Below, piece after piece: positions 36,101-46,634 of a DNA stretch of 64,000 bases; position 1 is the stretch's first letter, and every line of letters begins with the position of its first letter. Below the pieces are notes generated by a model. The model saw only the letters and a list, made by a program, of their open reading frames with translations, was not told the DNA's origin and did not search any database. Made by a program: the position numbers and the translations under genes. Origin of the DNA: Martelella alba (GTDB lineage: Bacteria > Pseudomonadota > Alphaproteobacteria > Rhizobiales > Rhizobiaceae); assembly GCF_006516955.1 (NCBI RefSeq), contig NZ_VHLG01000007.1:124001-188000 (forward strand), in the 5' to 3' direction.

Positions 36101-37378
36101 CCGGAGAAAAGCAATACGGCTACTAAAGAACGCGGGGGGTTCATCGAAGGCAAGGTTTACGATGAAAAGAAGTTCATATGGAGCAATTCTCTGGAAGTCG
36201 GCGAAGATATCAAACTCGTTCTTCCGATAACTCTTGCCCATGATGAAGAAACGTTACCCGTGCCAACGACGATGGCTGTCGGTTGTGAGATAGGGGCCAA
36301 AGCGATGCTGCGTACGGGCCAAACTCTCGACAATGCCAATACGCTGGACAGCAAGATCGAGGCGATGGAAGCCAGGCAGGCCAAACAGAATTCTGCTGAG
36401 GGTGCCGGCGAGCTTGCAACGCTGAAGCAGCGCAAGGACTTGATGGCAGGCATATTGTCACAGGTTGAGAAGCTTGAAACGCGTGCGCAGCAAGCCGACG
36501 GCAAAGCAATCATGCGCGGAGCGACGTTGGAAGAGGTAAAGCAGCAGGCCATGATGGTCGTTGAAGCCCTGGATAAGGGGAAACACGAGATCGGGGTTGC
36601 CGGCCTCGGCAAGGAGGTTGGCAGTATCGTTCTGGCCAGTCAGAATTACACAAAGATTGAACGAGAGCTGAAGGATCGCCTGGGGCCACCACCGCAGGGC
36701 AACCCTTCAACCAGCATGGAGGCGCTGACGGGCAAGCTGGGGCAGTTTAGAGATTACGCCAAAGACAAGACGTATAACTTTACGCTTCGCGATGCGGCCC
36801 AACGGCTTGCAGAATGGCCCAAAGCCGGTGACAAGCAATTGAAGCCAACACTCAAAAGAATTGCGGATTCATCTGATGGCATGACCCGGGGCGAACGCTT
36901 CAACAAGCAATCCGTAGTAGCGACCGAAGCGGTTTACAGGCTGCCACTGTCGCAGGTGCTGGAGCTTGCCGAAACGTTGAACGCGGCATTGACGATTGCC
37001 AATAGCGAAGGCGCTTCGAACGCCGATGGCTCGGTTTCAGACCCCAAGGAAAAGGGGATGTCTGGCATTCTGAAAAAGAGCCGGAAGATATTAAGCGGTC
37101 AACAGGGGAAAGACCGCGACCGCTATCAATTGGTCGAAGTTCGTTTTAGTGGCAATTCAGTGCTGAGTGGCCGGCAAGCTGGTCTGTTTAGCACCCTGTC
37201 GTTGGGCGGTGCGAAAAAAAATAGAAGTCTCGTTCAGAGACAGCCGCTTGGAAGTCTGCGTTTTGAATATCCCGATGACCAGAGCCACATTCCCTCGGCC
37301 ATTTACGATCACACGAAAGGGGCGCTGCAAGTCAACAGGTTTGGTGGCATGCCAGACAGAAAAGCCATTCAAGAGTGA
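33182..37378 (+). CDS. giant AvrE/DspE-like protein, candidate type III effector
   Basis: This is a 1398-residue protein with no signal peptide and no clear membrane helix. Residues 1-100 are Ser/Pro/Arg-rich and disordered, as in type III substrates, with a Ser-rich run near 48-78. Residues 105-330 look like short beta repeats (ALSLDKDGKLQVHLAQH near 137) and are followed by a helical middle. A Ser/Glu linker (SERSEASEASEATG, about 718-731) leads to a Gly-rich beta region (757-1037), a coiled coil (1055-1107), and a terminal block (1313-1395) with LFSTLSLGG and GSLRFEYPDDQ. The order, the Gly-rich block and the last 80 residues match what I recall of DspE/AvrE, which are about 1800 residues and form plant-membrane channels. 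No WxxxE motif, chaperone gene or secretion gene is nearby. GC is visibly below the neighbours. The start at 33182 has CGGAGG 8 nt upstream. Confidence 0.55.
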   Translation: MPIETDHKFRTVNAAPTPGVTAPSARGRTSRTGRKAKAPEPPVNERGSSESTRSHASSSGSASSGVSLSSCMSSAGKPMAPVPVTARTPIEIKAPLVTVSPRDFREDGNTIDLQTVSTVNDQRCALSLDKDGKLQVHLAQHSWLVGAGNDAKTNDRTVRMAAFGHDGPDFDRLWTAENGEIRGRLTNGQTVAVSLDVEVSGRVALSLPVPASTPQSSSGGANGQDAAQTSSNPAAPASDKSELIGTMWLEPCHAPEDPLEPQVRIGGSLGSLKCDGNGQIKFTLTKDKGQVQTETVPFLKNEVPNTLTTCGGLLRVVSTDSKNNTHIRYFNPEATELSKLFTDKNDRKPLYSAQANINHFRSKARLQSRKLDKGLSWGRFGSAIAVADTARHGGASVAEKYRQGDHAKAVVRTARIGADVLGVRGIAKGWQHTVKTRSSASIPVDDEIKTIKDFYNRPNIRSQFGNSASAVTALRPPEADNIKAKLADHALDQELSALDGEIGQCADMAKTAYLDGAKFKKFVGGQAGWAQRVKNVCDQTASRLDVLLGQLHTGGKQGQSAASTVDEGHLQSLVDGLKKSSEALGAGIKKGNINDPAISLVLPRLALGAANANRLCDRLYGNENTWDDLPAQKEQRAAFPDLSAAHDNSILGRNALQAQTKAVETLVEQLSDQNSRFTKDISSVIGPRSASAPQVANDDKSSEAIGTGSSLSGASASERSEASEASEATGVIEKTSHIKAMPVLDQIANHMQGVSKGTSLSLGIGSTAGFSVTFGKGNFPGGVGGCAVGASKNNELCLTRKADDMIEISLVNKDGLSAKLFAGTGETLEEFGPSIGVGPLSGSVLPADISVSYNYSKTLARGLAFNVKAEELGDKLQQFMELFTGRGKDNSEESGVGAHSDNAKLAPEVQYSHKEKHEHKVGVKVNADIRTTVGEEISGDDSRYGAFVAGRRAIGVEAEAGYRWRGERNFNYGPEKSNTATKERGGFIEGKVYDEKKFIWSNSLEVGEDIKLVLPITLAHDEETLPVPTTMAVGCEIGAKAMLRTGQTLDNANTLDSKIEAMEARQAKQNSAEGAGELATLKQRKDLMAGILSQVEKLETRAQQADGKAIMRGATLEEVKQQAMMVVEALDKGKHEIGVAGLGKEVGSIVLASQNYTKIERELKDRLGPPPQGNPSTSMEALTGKLGQFRDYAKDKTYNFTLRDAAQRLAEWPKAGDKQLKPTLKRIADSSDGMTRGERFNKQSVVATEAVYRLPLSQVLELAETLNAALTIANSEGASNADGSVSDPKEKGMSGILKKSRKILSGQQGKDRDRYQLVEVRFSGNSVLSGRQAGLFSTLSLGGAKKNRSLVQRQPLGSLRFEYPDDQSHIPSAIYDHTKGALQVNRFGGMPDRKAIQE

Positions 37379-37399
37379 TCAGCGATCCGGGCCAGGCAA

Positions 37400-37419
37400 G
37401 GGGCGGCATCTGCCGCCCC
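37400..37419. terminator. GC hairpin between convergent genes
   Basis: GGGGCGGCA and TGCCGCCCC form a perfect 9-bp stem with a 2-nt loop, midway between the AvrE-like gene and rnd. No T run follows on either strand, so termination strength is uncertain. Confidence 0.5.
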
Positions 37420-37434
37420 GAAAGCCAATCTGCC

Positions 37435-38607
37435 TCAAAGTGTTACGATCTGCACCTTCTTGTCAACGAAGCGCAGCGCCATCTCGCCATTGATCAGCTT
37501 CAGCGCCGGCGTGCCGAATAGTTCCCGGCGCCAACCGGACATGGCCGCAACCTCTGCTGCCTCGCCATGGGCGGCGATCTGGTCGAGATCGTCGGAAGAG
37601 GCGATAACGCGGGCGGCGACCTGCTGCTGGTCGGCGACGATCTTCAGAAGAACCTTGAGCAGTTCGGCTGCCGCTGCCGCGCCTTCCGGCAGCTGGGCGG
37701 GACGGGGAACCCGCGGCAGGTCGGCCTTGGGGATCATGAAGGCGGATTTGACGGCTTCTATCAGTCCATGGGCCGAAGATGAGCGTTCCCAGCCCTTCGG
37801 GATCATGCGCAGGCGCGCGAGCGCTTCCGGCGCCTGCGGCTGTTGCTGGGCAATCTCGTAGATCGCATCATCCTTCAAGACTCGGCCGCGTGGAACATTG
37901 CGGTTGCGCGCCTCGTTTTCGCGCCATTCGGCGACGGCTTTCATGACGGCAAATTCGATCGGTTTTTTGACCCGCATTTTCAGCCGCGTCCAGGCTTCGC
38001 CCGGCGGCAGGTCATAGGTAGCTGGCGATTCCAGCACTGCCATTTCCTCGGTCAGCCAGGCGGTGCGGCCTTCGCGCTCCAGCTGCTGGATCAGCTTTTT
38101 GTAGACGTCGCGCAGATGCGTCACATCGGCCAGCGCATAGGTCAGCTGCTTTTCATTGAGCGGCCGGTGGCGCCAGTCGGTAAAGCGCGATGACTTGTCC
38201 AGCGTGACGCCGGTAGTGCGGGCAACGAGCTGATCATAGGAGATGCTGTCGCCATATCCGCAGACCATGGCGGCGACCTGCGTGTCGAACAGGGGGGCGG
38301 GCAGCATGTTTCCAAGGTGATAGACGATCTCGAGATCCTGGCGCGCGGCATGAAACACCTTGGTTACGTTCGGATTGGCCATCAGTTCGAAAAAAGGCGC
38401 AAGATCGATGCCCTTGGCCAGGGGATCAACCAGAACTTCCAGCTCCGGGCTTGCCATCTGTATCAGGCAGAGTTCCGGCCAGAACGTGCTTTCACGGAGA
38501 AACTCCGTATCTACGGTGACAAAGTCGGATTGGGCCAGCGTCTGGCAGGCCTCGGTAAGCGCAGCGGTTGTTTCGATCATCATCATCAATTGGTTTCGTG
38601 TGTTCAT
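37435..38607 (-). CDS. rnd: ribonuclease D
   Basis: The 390-residue protein has the DEDD exonuclease motifs [26 protein letters not shown] and the [13 protein letters not shown] tyrosine/aspartate motif, followed by HRDC-type helices ([15 protein letters not shown]). RNase D trims the 3-prime ends of tRNA and other small RNAs. AAAGGAAAG directly before ATG 38607 makes it the best start; ATG 38580 is possible. The gene diverges from aspS with 283 bp between, and ends 56 bp from the end of the AvrE-like gene. Confidence 0.93.
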   Translation of the reverse strand: MNTRNQLMMMIETTAALTEACQTLAQSDFVTVDTEFLRESTFWPELCLIQMASPELEVLVDPLAKGIDLAPFFELMANPNVTKVFHAARQDLEIVYHLGNMLPAPLFDTQVAAMVCGYGDSISYDQLVARTTGVTLDKSSRFTDWRHRPLNEKQLTYALADVTHLRDVYKKLIQQLEREGRTAWLTEEMAVLESPATYDLPPGEAWTRLKMRVKKPIEFAVMKAVAEWRENEARNRNVPRGRVLKDDAIYEIAQQQPQAPEALARLRMIPKGWERSSSAHGLIEAVKSAFMIPKADLPRVPRPAQLPEGAAAAAELLKVLLKIVADQQQVAARVIASSDDLDQIAAHGEAAEVAAMSGWRRELFGTPALKLINGEMALRFVDKKVQIVTL

Positions 38608-38890
38608 TCTTTCCTTTGCCTTTGAGCGGCTTATGTCAAGCGCTGCGCTCAAATGGAGCGCGCTACGGCGCTTTTGGCGTGTGGACGCCTTGCCGCTGGT
38701 GCGTTCCGGTGACACTTCAACGGGTGGTGCCCGGCCGTCTTCCCGCAGGGAATTTCGTCCCATTGCCCCAAACTGGCCGGATTACCTTGACAAACCGGTC
38801 CCACCATGCGTTTTTCCGCCAGATTTTCTTTCGGGGCGTCCGCTTGATCGAAGCGGCAGACCGCCTCATGAACGCACTCAGGATTACATT

Positions 38891-40678
38891 ATGCATCGCT
38901 ATCGCAGTCACAGCTGTGCCGCCCTTAAGAAGTCCGATGTCGGTACCATCGCCCGCCTGTCCGGCTGGGTGCATCGTGTCCGCGACCATGGTGGCCTCCT
39001 CTTTATCGATTTGCGCGACCATTACGGCATGACGCAGGTCGTGGTTGATCCGGATTCGAAAGCTTTCGCCACCGCCGAGAAAGTGCGCGGCGAATGGGTG
39101 ATTCGCGTTGACGGCAAGGTGCGCGCCCGCACAGAGGATACTGTGAACGCAAATATGGCCACGGGCGAGATCGAACTCTATGCCGAAGAGATCGAGATCC
39201 TCTCCACTGCCAAGGAACTGCCGCTGCCGGTCTTCGGCGAGCCGGATTATCCTGAAGATGTTCGCCTGAAATATCGCTTTCTTGATCTGCGTCGCGAGAC
39301 GCTGCATGCCAATATTGTCAAGCGCACCAAGATCATCACGGAAATGCGCGGCCTGATGACCGATGCCGGTTTTGGCGAATATACCACGCCGATCCTGACG
39401 GCCTCGTCGCCGGAAGGCGCGCGCGACTTTCTCGTGCCGAGCCGTATCCATCAGGGCAAGTTCTTCGCACTGCCCCAGGCACCGCAGCAGTACAAGCAGC
39501 TTTTGATGGTGGCCGGTTTCGACCGCTACTTCCAGATCGCGCCCTGCTTCCGCGATGAAGACCCGCGCGCTGACCGTCTGCCGGGCGAGTTCTACCAGCT
39601 TGACGTCGAGATGAGCTTCGTGACCCAGGAAGATGTCTGGGAAACGATGGAGCCCGTCATGACCTCGGTGTTCGAAAAGTTCGCCGAAGGCAAGCCGGTG
39701 ACCAAGGAATGGCCGCGTATTCCCTACGACACGGCGATGCGCAAGTACGGCACCGACAAGCCGGATCTCAGAAACCCGATCGAGATGGAAGCGGTCACCG
39801 AGCATTTCGCCGGTTCCGGCTTCAAGGTCTTTGCCGGCATGATCGAAAAGGATCCGAAGGTCGAAGTCTGGGCGATCCCGGCCAAGACCGGCGGCAGCCG
39901 CGCCTTCTGCGACCGGATGAACTCCTGGGCGCAGTCCTCCGGCCAGCCCGGCCTTGGCTATATCTTCTGGCGCAAAGAAGGCGAAGAAATCGTCGGCGCC
40001 GGTCCGCTGGCCAAGAATATCGGCCCGGAGCGCACCGATGCGATCCGCACCCAGCTTGGCCTTGAAGACGGCGATGCCTGCTTCTTCGTTGCCGGCCTGC
40101 CGGAGAAATTCGTCAAGTTTGCCGGTGAAGCCCGCACCCGTGCCGGTGAGGAGCTGAACCTCGTTGACCGCGATCGTTACGAATTGTGCTGGATCGTCGA
40201 TTTCCCCTTCTACGAATGGAACGAGGACGAGAAGAAGATTGACTTCTCGCATAACCCCTTCTCCATGCCGCAGGGTGGTCTCGATGCGCTGGAAAACCAG
40301 GATCCTCTGACGATCAAGGCCTTCCAGTATGATGCTGTCTGCAACGGCTTCGAAATCGCCTCGGGCTCGATCCGTAACCAGTCGCCGGACACCATGGTCA
40401 AGGCGTTCGAGCTGGTCGGTCTGTCCAAGGCTGATGTCGAGGAACGTTTCGGCGGCATGTATCGCGCCTTCCAGTATGGCGCGCCGCCGCATGGTGGCTG
40501 CGCGTTCGGTATCGACCGTATCGTCATGCTGCTGGTCGGCGCAAAGAACCTGCGCGAAATCACGCTGTTCCCGATGAACCAGCAGGCGCAAGACCTGCTG
40601 ATGGGCGCGCCTGCCGAGGCCAGCCCGACGCAGCTGCGCGAACTGGCGCTGAGGATTATTCCGCAGAAGAAGGACTGA
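38891..40678 (+). CDS. aspS: aspartyl-tRNA synthetase
   Basis: This 595-residue class II synthetase has the OB-fold anticodon domain ([26 protein letters not shown]), motif 2 ([24 protein letters not shown]), the bacterial GAD insertion between about 290 and 410, and motif 3 ([19 protein letters not shown]). It charges tRNA with aspartate, and alphaproteobacterial members are often non-discriminating and paired with GatCAB. The open frame reaches far upstream but the family starts at [12 protein letters not shown] (38891), with AGGA upstream. Confidence 0.96.
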   Translation: MHRYRSHSCAALKKSDVGTIARLSGWVHRVRDHGGLLFIDLRDHYGMTQVVVDPDSKAFATAEKVRGEWVIRVDGKVRARTEDTVNANMATGEIELYAEEIEILSTAKELPLPVFGEPDYPEDVRLKYRFLDLRRETLHANIVKRTKIITEMRGLMTDAGFGEYTTPILTASSPEGARDFLVPSRIHQGKFFALPQAPQQYKQLLMVAGFDRYFQIAPCFRDEDPRADRLPGEFYQLDVEMSFVTQEDVWETMEPVMTSVFEKFAEGKPVTKEWPRIPYDTAMRKYGTDKPDLRNPIEMEAVTEHFAGSGFKVFAGMIEKDPKVEVWAIPAKTGGSRAFCDRMNSWAQSSGQPGLGYIFWRKEGEEIVGAGPLAKNIGPERTDAIRTQLGLEDGDACFFVAGLPEKFVKFAGEARTRAGEELNLVDRDRYELCWIVDFPFYEWNEDEKKIDFSHNPFSMPQGGLDALENQDPLTIKAFQYDAVCNGFEIASGSIRNQSPDTMVKAFELVGLSKADVEERFGGMYRAFQYGAPPHGGCAFGIDRIVMLLVGAKNLREITLFPMNQQAQDLLMGAPAEASPTQLRELALRIIPQKKD

Positions 40679-40951
40679 TCGGTCCTTCCATTCATTCAAA
40701 AGAAAAGCCCGGCGGACCGTTCCGCCGGACTGAGGTTGCTGACAGCTTCCCTTGCCTGAAGGCCGGTTTTGTTTTTGCCCAGCTTTATCACGCTTCGCCC
40801 TTTCGGTTGCCCCGGATGTGTGACACATGATTGGACGATCTGCTTTCCCGGGGCTGTATGTTTTGGTCCCGTACAAGCGTTGAAAACACTGGATCGGGCT
40901 GGCGTCCTTAAAGGGCTCGCCACCGCTCCTCAATCATCGTGACGGACGCCC

Positions 40952-43681
40952 GTGACCCAGGATAAAGCCTTTACAACCGAAGAACTCATCTCCGAGGAAA
41001 GCCGCGCGACGGCCACGCCGATGATGGAGCAATATATCGAGATCAAGGCCAATAACCCGGATCTTCTGCTCTTCTACCGCATGGGCGATTTCTACGAATT
41101 GTTCTTCGATGATGCGGTTGAAGCTTCGCGGGCGCTATCGATCACGCTGACGAAGCGCGGTCAGCATCTGGGCCGCGACATTCCCATGTGTGGCGTTCCG
41201 GTTCATGCCTCCGACGATTATCTGCAGCGCCTGATTGCGCTTGGCTACCGGGTTGCCGTCTGTGAGCAGGTCGAGGACCCGGCCGAGGCCAAGAAACGCG
41301 GCACCAAGTCGGTGGTCAAACGCGATGTGATCCGGCTGGTGACGGCCGGCACGGTGACCGAGGACAAGTTGCTGCAGCCGGGCGAAAGCAGCTTCCTGAT
41401 GGCCTTGTCACGGGTGAAGAGCGAGGGCGAAGGCAGTTACGGCCTTGCCTGGATCGATATTTCCACCGGTGTGTTCCGGCTTTATTCGACGGACGAAACA
41501 CGGCTTGCCGCTGATATTGCTCGTATCGAACCGCGTGAGCTGATCGTCGCCGACACGCTGTTTGCCGAGGAAAAGCTGAAGCCGGTCTTTGATTTTCTCG
41601 GGCGTGTCGTTTCGCCTCAGCCTGCGGTGATGTTTGACAGTGCGACGGCAAAAGACCGGATCGCCCGCTATTTCGATGTTTCGACACTGGACGGCTTCGG
41701 GCGTTTTTCGCGGGCGGAAATGTCAGCGGCAGCGGCAGCGATTGCCTATGTCGAAAAGACCCAGATCAACAATCGTCCGCCGCTTGGCATCCCCGAACAT
41801 GACGGCGAGGCTGGCGCCATGTTCATCGATCCGGCGACACGGGCCAATCTGGAACTGGTGCGCACGCTGACCGGTGAGCGCAATGGCACGCTTTTGAAGG
41901 CCATCGACCGTACGGTGACGGGCGGTGGGGCGCGGCTTCTGGCCGAGCGGCTGATGTCGCCGCTGACCCATCCCGAGCCGATCCGCACGCGTCTTGATTC
42001 GGTCGATTTCTTTCTTGAAGCACCGGCACTGTCGTTCGGCATCCGCGACTGCCTGAAACAGGTGCCGGACATGCCGCGCGCGCTGTCGCGGCTTTCGCTT
42101 GATCGCGGTGGCCCGCGTGATCTCGGGGCCATCCTGTCCGGCCTTGCCGCTGCGCGTGAAATTGTCGCCATGCTGGCGATGAACGAAATGCCGGAGGAAC
42201 TGACAGGCGCGCTTGAAGCGCTGCAGGACCTGCCGGAAAGCGTTGAGGTGGCGCTGGCGCAGATGCTGGATGATGAGCTGCCGCTGTTGAAGCGCGATGG
42301 CGGCTTTATCCGCGAAGGCGCGATTGCAGCACTTGATGAGGCCCGTGGCCTACGTGACACCTCGCGGCGGGTGATTGCCGGCCTGCAGGCGCAATATGCT
42401 GAAGAAACTGGCGTCAAGGGTTTGAAGATCAAGCACAATAATGTGCTTGGCTATTTCATTGAAGTGACCAACCTCAACCAGGCGGCGCTGACCGGTACGG
42501 ATGAACTGAAGGCGCGCTTTATCCATCGCCAGACCATGGCGAATGCCATGCGCTTCACCACGGCCGAGCTTGCCGATCTGGAAAGCCGGATCGCCAATGC
42601 CGCGGGCGAAGCGCTGGCGCTGGAACTATCCGCATTTGAAGACATGCGCTCTGCCGTCACCGGCGCGGCCGAGGCGCTGAAGAAGGGCGCCCATGCGCTG
42701 GCCGTTCTCGATGTTTCTGCCGGACTTGCCGTTTTGTCGGAAGCCGAGGCCTATTGCCGGCCGCAGGTCGACGAAACGACCGCCTTCGACATTGCCGGCG
42801 GGCGTCATCCTGTCGTCGAACAGGCGCTGAGGAAACAATCGGCCGGGCCCTTTGTCGCCAATGATTGCGTGCTGTCGCCAAAGGGCGGCGAGCATGGACA
42901 GCTTTGGCTGCTGACCGGACCGAATATGGGCGGTAAATCGACCTTCCTGCGCCAGAATGCGCTGATTGCCGTCATGGCGCAGATCGGCAGCCATGTCCCG
43001 GCTGAAAGCGCTCATATCGGTATTGTCGACCGACTGTTCTCCCGCGTCGGAGCGTCGGATGACCTGGCCCGCGGTCGCTCAACCTTCATGGTGGAGATGA
43101 TCGAAACCGCCGCAATCCTCAATCAGGCCGGACCGCATGCACTGGTGATTCTTGACGAGATCGGTCGCGGAACGGCAACCTTTGATGGCCTGTCGATCGC
43201 CTGGGCGACGGTCGAGCATCTGCATGACGTCAATCGCTGCCGGGCGCTGTTTGCCACGCATTTTCATGAATTGACCGTTCTACCCGAAAAGCTGCCGCGG
43301 CTTGCCAATGCCACCATGCGGGTGAAAGAATGGAAAGGCGATGTCGTCTTCCTGCATGAGGTGGGTCCCGGTGCCGCAGATCGTTCCTACGGCATTCAGG
43401 TTGCGCGGCTTGCAGGCCTGCCGGCCAAGGTGGTCAAGCGGGCAAAGGATGTGCTGACCCGGCTGGAAGATGCAGACCGCAAGAACCCGGCTGCCTCGCT
43501 GATCGATGATCTGCCGCTGTTTCAGGTGGCCATGCGGGCTGCACCGGCCGAGCCGGAACCATCTCAGGTGGAGGCACTGCTGGAGACGATCAATCCCGAC
43601 GAGATGAGCCCGCGTGAAGCGCTTGATGCGCTTTACGCATTGAAAGCGAAATTGCAGGAGACCATTTCCGTCGGTGAGTGA
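40952..43681 (+). CDS. mutS: DNA mismatch repair protein MutS
   Basis: This 909-residue protein has the mismatch-binding [11 protein letters not shown] motif near residue 47, the connector and lever domains, Walker [14 protein letters not shown] (about 656), Walker [16 protein letters not shown] (about 731) and the helix-turn-helix end with [17 protein letters not shown]. It recognises base mismatches with MutL. It starts at GTG 40952; length and N-terminal extension ([17 protein letters not shown]) fit rhizobial MutS. The last 60 residues are the tetramerisation-type tail. Confidence 0.96.
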   Translation: MTQDKAFTTEELISEESRATATPMMEQYIEIKANNPDLLLFYRMGDFYELFFDDAVEASRALSITLTKRGQHLGRDIPMCGVPVHASDDYLQRLIALGYRVAVCEQVEDPAEAKKRGTKSVVKRDVIRLVTAGTVTEDKLLQPGESSFLMALSRVKSEGEGSYGLAWIDISTGVFRLYSTDETRLAADIARIEPRELIVADTLFAEEKLKPVFDFLGRVVSPQPAVMFDSATAKDRIARYFDVSTLDGFGRFSRAEMSAAAAAIAYVEKTQINNRPPLGIPEHDGEAGAMFIDPATRANLELVRTLTGERNGTLLKAIDRTVTGGGARLLAERLMSPLTHPEPIRTRLDSVDFFLEAPALSFGIRDCLKQVPDMPRALSRLSLDRGGPRDLGAILSGLAAAREIVAMLAMNEMPEELTGALEALQDLPESVEVALAQMLDDELPLLKRDGGFIREGAIAALDEARGLRDTSRRVIAGLQAQYAEETGVKGLKIKHNNVLGYFIEVTNLNQAALTGTDELKARFIHRQTMANAMRFTTAELADLESRIANAAGEALALELSAFEDMRSAVTGAAEALKKGAHALAVLDVSAGLAVLSEAEAYCRPQVDETTAFDIAGGRHPVVEQALRKQSAGPFVANDCVLSPKGGEHGQLWLLTGPNMGGKSTFLRQNALIAVMAQIGSHVPAESAHIGIVDRLFSRVGASDDLARGRSTFMVEMIETAAILNQAGPHALVILDEIGRGTATFDGLSIAWATVEHLHDVNRCRALFATHFHELTVLPEKLPRLANATMRVKEWKGDVVFLHEVGPGAADRSYGIQVARLAGLPAKVVKRAKDVLTRLEDADRKNPAASLIDDLPLFQVAMRAAPAEPEPSQVEALLETINPDEMSPREALDALYALKAKLQETISVGE

Positions 43682-43736
43682 AATGGATTAAAACAACGTC
43701 AGTACCGCTTCAGGGTCCCGACGAAAAGGCGATAGA

Positions 43737-46634
43737 ATGCAGCAGATCAGGCCCGATAACGCCACAGCAAAGACACGGCAAAAAAAACAGCAGTCAAACG
43801 CTGGCGAAGCGACAACGCCGCTGGCAATGCCGGACCTGCTGAAGCCGGCAGGGCTGACGGACGAGCTGACGGTGCTGGCGAAAAAACATGCCGGCAAGCC
43901 GGAAAAATTGCGTTCCGAGCTGCTGGCGCGGCTGAAAGAGATCAACAGGGCGGGGCGCGAAGAGGCGCATCGGCTGTTGCAGGAGGATGGCGGCGGACTG
44001 ACATGCGCGCGGCGGATATGCTGGCTTGAGGACCAGATGCTGATCGCGCTTCACGATCTGGTTACGACGGTTCTCTTTCCTTCCGCACGGCAGAAATTCG
44101 CGATCGCATCTGTCGGCGGTTACGGGCGCGGAACGCTGGCGCCGGGTTCCGATATCGATCTTCTGTTCCTGATCAAGGGATCGGAGACGGAAGAGACCCA
44201 TAAGGCGATTGAATATATTCTCTACATGCTTTGGGATCTGGGCCAGAAGGTCGGTCACGCCACACGTTCGATCGCCGATTGCATCAGGCTTTCCAAGGCC
44301 GATATGACGATCCGCACCTCGATCCTCGAACTGCGCTATATCGCCGGTGTGGAGCAGCTGTGCGAAACGCTGCAGCATCGTTTTGACGAGGAAGTCGTCG
44401 CCAATAGCGGGCCGGAATTCATCGCCGCCAAACTTGCCGAGCGCGATGAGCGTCATCGCAAATCCTTCGATACGCGCTATCTGGTGGTTCCCAATGTCAA
44501 GGAGGGCAAGGGTGGCCTTCGCGATCTCAATACGCTGTTCTGGATTGCCAAATATTTCTACCGCGTGCGGGAGACCTCTGAGCTGGTGCGGCTCGGCGTG
44601 CTGTCACGCCAGGAACTGACGCTTTTTTCGCGCGCCGAGGATTTCCTCTGGGCGGTGCGCTGCCACCTGCATTTCCTGACCGGCAAGGCCGAAGAGCGGC
44701 TTTCCTTCGAGATCCAACGCGAGATTGCCGAGGCGCTTGGCTATCAGGATCGCCCCGGCCTTTCCGCCGTTGAACGCTTCATGAAGCATTATTTCCTGGT
44801 CGCCAAGGATGTCGGCGATCTGACCCGCATTTTCTGCGCCGATCTGGAAGAACAGCAGGCCAAGGCTGCACCGGTGATTGGCCGGGTCTTGAACAAGTTT
44901 TCGAAGCGCCGCCGCAAAATTCCCGGTTCGTTGGAATTCGTCGCCGATCGCGGCCGCATCGCCCTTGCCGCTCCAGACGTGTTCAAGAAGGATCCGGTGG
45001 CGCTGATCCGCTTCTTCTATGTGGCAGAGATCAACGATCTCGAATTTCATCCCGATGCGCTGAAACTGGTGACGCGGTCGCTGTCACTGATCAATCGCGA
45101 AATCCGTGAAAATGAAGAGGCCAACCGGCTGTTTCTCTCGATCCTGACGTCGCGCAAGGATCCGGCACTCTATCTCCGGCGGATGAATGAGGCCGGCGTG
45201 CTTGGGCGTTTCATTCCGGAATTTGGCCGCATCGTCGCGCTGATGCAGTTCAACATGTATCACCACTTCACCGTTGATGAGCATTTGATCCGGGCTGTCG
45301 CGGTTTTGTCCGAGATTGAGAAGGGCGGTGCGGAAAGCGTCCACCCGTTGGCGAGCGAATTGGTCAAGAATGTCGAGGACCGCACGGCACTCTATGTGGC
45401 CGTTCTGATCCACGATATCGCCAAGGGGCGGCAGGAAGATCACTCGATTGCCGGTGCACGGGTGGCCCGCAAGCTCTGCCCGCGTTTCGGCCTGACGCCG
45501 AAGCAGACGGAGACCGTGTCCTGGCTGATCGAAAACCACCTCTTGATGTCGATGGTGTCGCAGACCCGCGATCTCAATGACCGCAAGACGGTTCTGGACT
45601 TTGCCGACCGGGTGCAGTCACTGGAATATCTGAATCTGCTTCTGATTCTGACGGTCTGCGATATTCGCGCTGTCGGCCCGGATGTCTGGAACGGCTGGAA
45701 AGGCCAGCTGCTGCGTACGCTCTATTATGAAACCGAGCTGTTGCTGTCCGGCGGCTTTTCTGCCGTATCGCGCAAGGAGCGCGCCGCGCGCGCCGTGCAG
45801 GCGCTGACCGAGGCCCTTGACGACTGGAGTGACAAGGAGCGCGACAAATATGTCGGGCTGCAATATCAGAACTATCTGCTCACCGTGCCGCTGGAAGATC
45901 AGATCCGCCATGCGCGCTTCATCCGGCAGGCTGACCGTTCCGGCAAACTGTTCTCCACCATGGTGCGCACCAACGGGTTCCACGAAATCACCGAAATCAC
46001 GCTTCTGGCGCCGGACCATCCGCGTCTCCTGTCGATCATTGCCGGTGCCTGCGCTGCCACCGGTGCCAATATCGCCGACGCGCAGATCTTCACCACCACG
46101 GATGGCCGGGCGCTCGATACGATCCTGCTCAACCGCGCCTTTGATGGCGATGAGGATGAATTGCGCCGGGCAAAGACCATCGGCCGGCTGATCGAGGATG
46201 TGCTGTCCGGCGTGAAAACGCTGCCCGAGGTGATTGCAACGCGCTCGCGCGAGCGGCGCAAGAACAAGGCCTTCGCCATCGAGCCGCATGTCTCGGTCAC
46301 CAACAAGCTTTCCAATGTCTTCACGGTCATTGAGGTGGAATGCCTCGATCGCACCGGACTTCTGGCCGATATCACCCAGACACTGTCGGAATTGTCGCTT
46401 GATATCCAGACCGCGCGCATCACCACCTTTGGTGAGAAGGTTATCGACAGTTTCTATGTCACCGATCTTCTCGGAACCAAGATCACCAGCGACAACCGGC
46501 TGGCAACCATCGTCAAACGGTTGAAGGCGGTGCTTGAGGAAAAGGGCGAGGCGATCCGCGAGGGCATGCCGCAGGGCATGCTCAAGCCATCCTCTGCTGG
46601 CCCTGACCGCAATGCCGGCGGTGCCGCGCAATGA
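43737..46634 (+). CDS. glnD: PII uridylyltransferase/uridylyl-removing enzyme
   Basis: The 965-residue protein shows the GlnD order: nucleotidyltransferase domain with [19 protein letters not shown] (about 124-142), a central HD domain with [12 protein letters not shown] and [15 protein letters not shown] (about 560-610), and two ACT domains at the C-terminus ([18 protein letters not shown] and [16 protein letters not shown]). It senses glutamine and modifies PII proteins, controlling nitrogen metabolism. The first 40 residues are low-complexity and vary in the family. It follows mutS by 55 bp and overlaps murJ by 4 nt (ATGA). Confidence 0.96.
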   Translation: MQQIRPDNATAKTRQKKQQSNAGEATTPLAMPDLLKPAGLTDELTVLAKKHAGKPEKLRSELLARLKEINRAGREEAHRLLQEDGGGLTCARRICWLEDQMLIALHDLVTTVLFPSARQKFAIASVGGYGRGTLAPGSDIDLLFLIKGSETEETHKAIEYILYMLWDLGQKVGHATRSIADCIRLSKADMTIRTSILELRYIAGVEQLCETLQHRFDEEVVANSGPEFIAAKLAERDERHRKSFDTRYLVVPNVKEGKGGLRDLNTLFWIAKYFYRVRETSELVRLGVLSRQELTLFSRAEDFLWAVRCHLHFLTGKAEERLSFEIQREIAEALGYQDRPGLSAVERFMKHYFLVAKDVGDLTRIFCADLEEQQAKAAPVIGRVLNKFSKRRRKIPGSLEFVADRGRIALAAPDVFKKDPVALIRFFYVAEINDLEFHPDALKLVTRSLSLINREIRENEEANRLFLSILTSRKDPALYLRRMNEAGVLGRFIPEFGRIVALMQFNMYHHFTVDEHLIRAVAVLSEIEKGGAESVHPLASELVKNVEDRTALYVAVLIHDIAKGRQEDHSIAGARVARKLCPRFGLTPKQTETVSWLIENHLLMSMVSQTRDLNDRKTVLDFADRVQSLEYLNLLLILTVCDIRAVGPDVWNGWKGQLLRTLYYETELLLSGGFSAVSRKERAARAVQALTEALDDWSDKERDKYVGLQYQNYLLTVPLEDQIRHARFIRQADRSGKLFSTMVRTNGFHEITEITLLAPDHPRLLSIIAGACAATGANIADAQIFTTTDGRALDTILLNRAFDGDEDELRRAKTIGRLIEDVLSGVKTLPEVIATRSRERRKNKAFAIEPHVSVTNKLSNVFTVIEVECLDRTGLLADITQTLSELSLDIQTARITTFGEKVIDSFYVTDLLGTKITSDNRLATIVKRLKAVLEEKGEAIREGMPQGMLKPSSAGPDRNAGGAAQ

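Noticed and set aside
40706-40732. Hairpin AGCCCGGCGGA/TCCGCCGG-ACT after aspS
   Set aside because: The T run is on the minus strand, where no gene ends here, so it was not listed as an aspS terminator.
38717-40933. 738-residue open frame antisense to aspS
   Set aside because: It lies fully opposite aspS, has biased composition and no domain-like features; it is the mirror of a high-GC coding gene.
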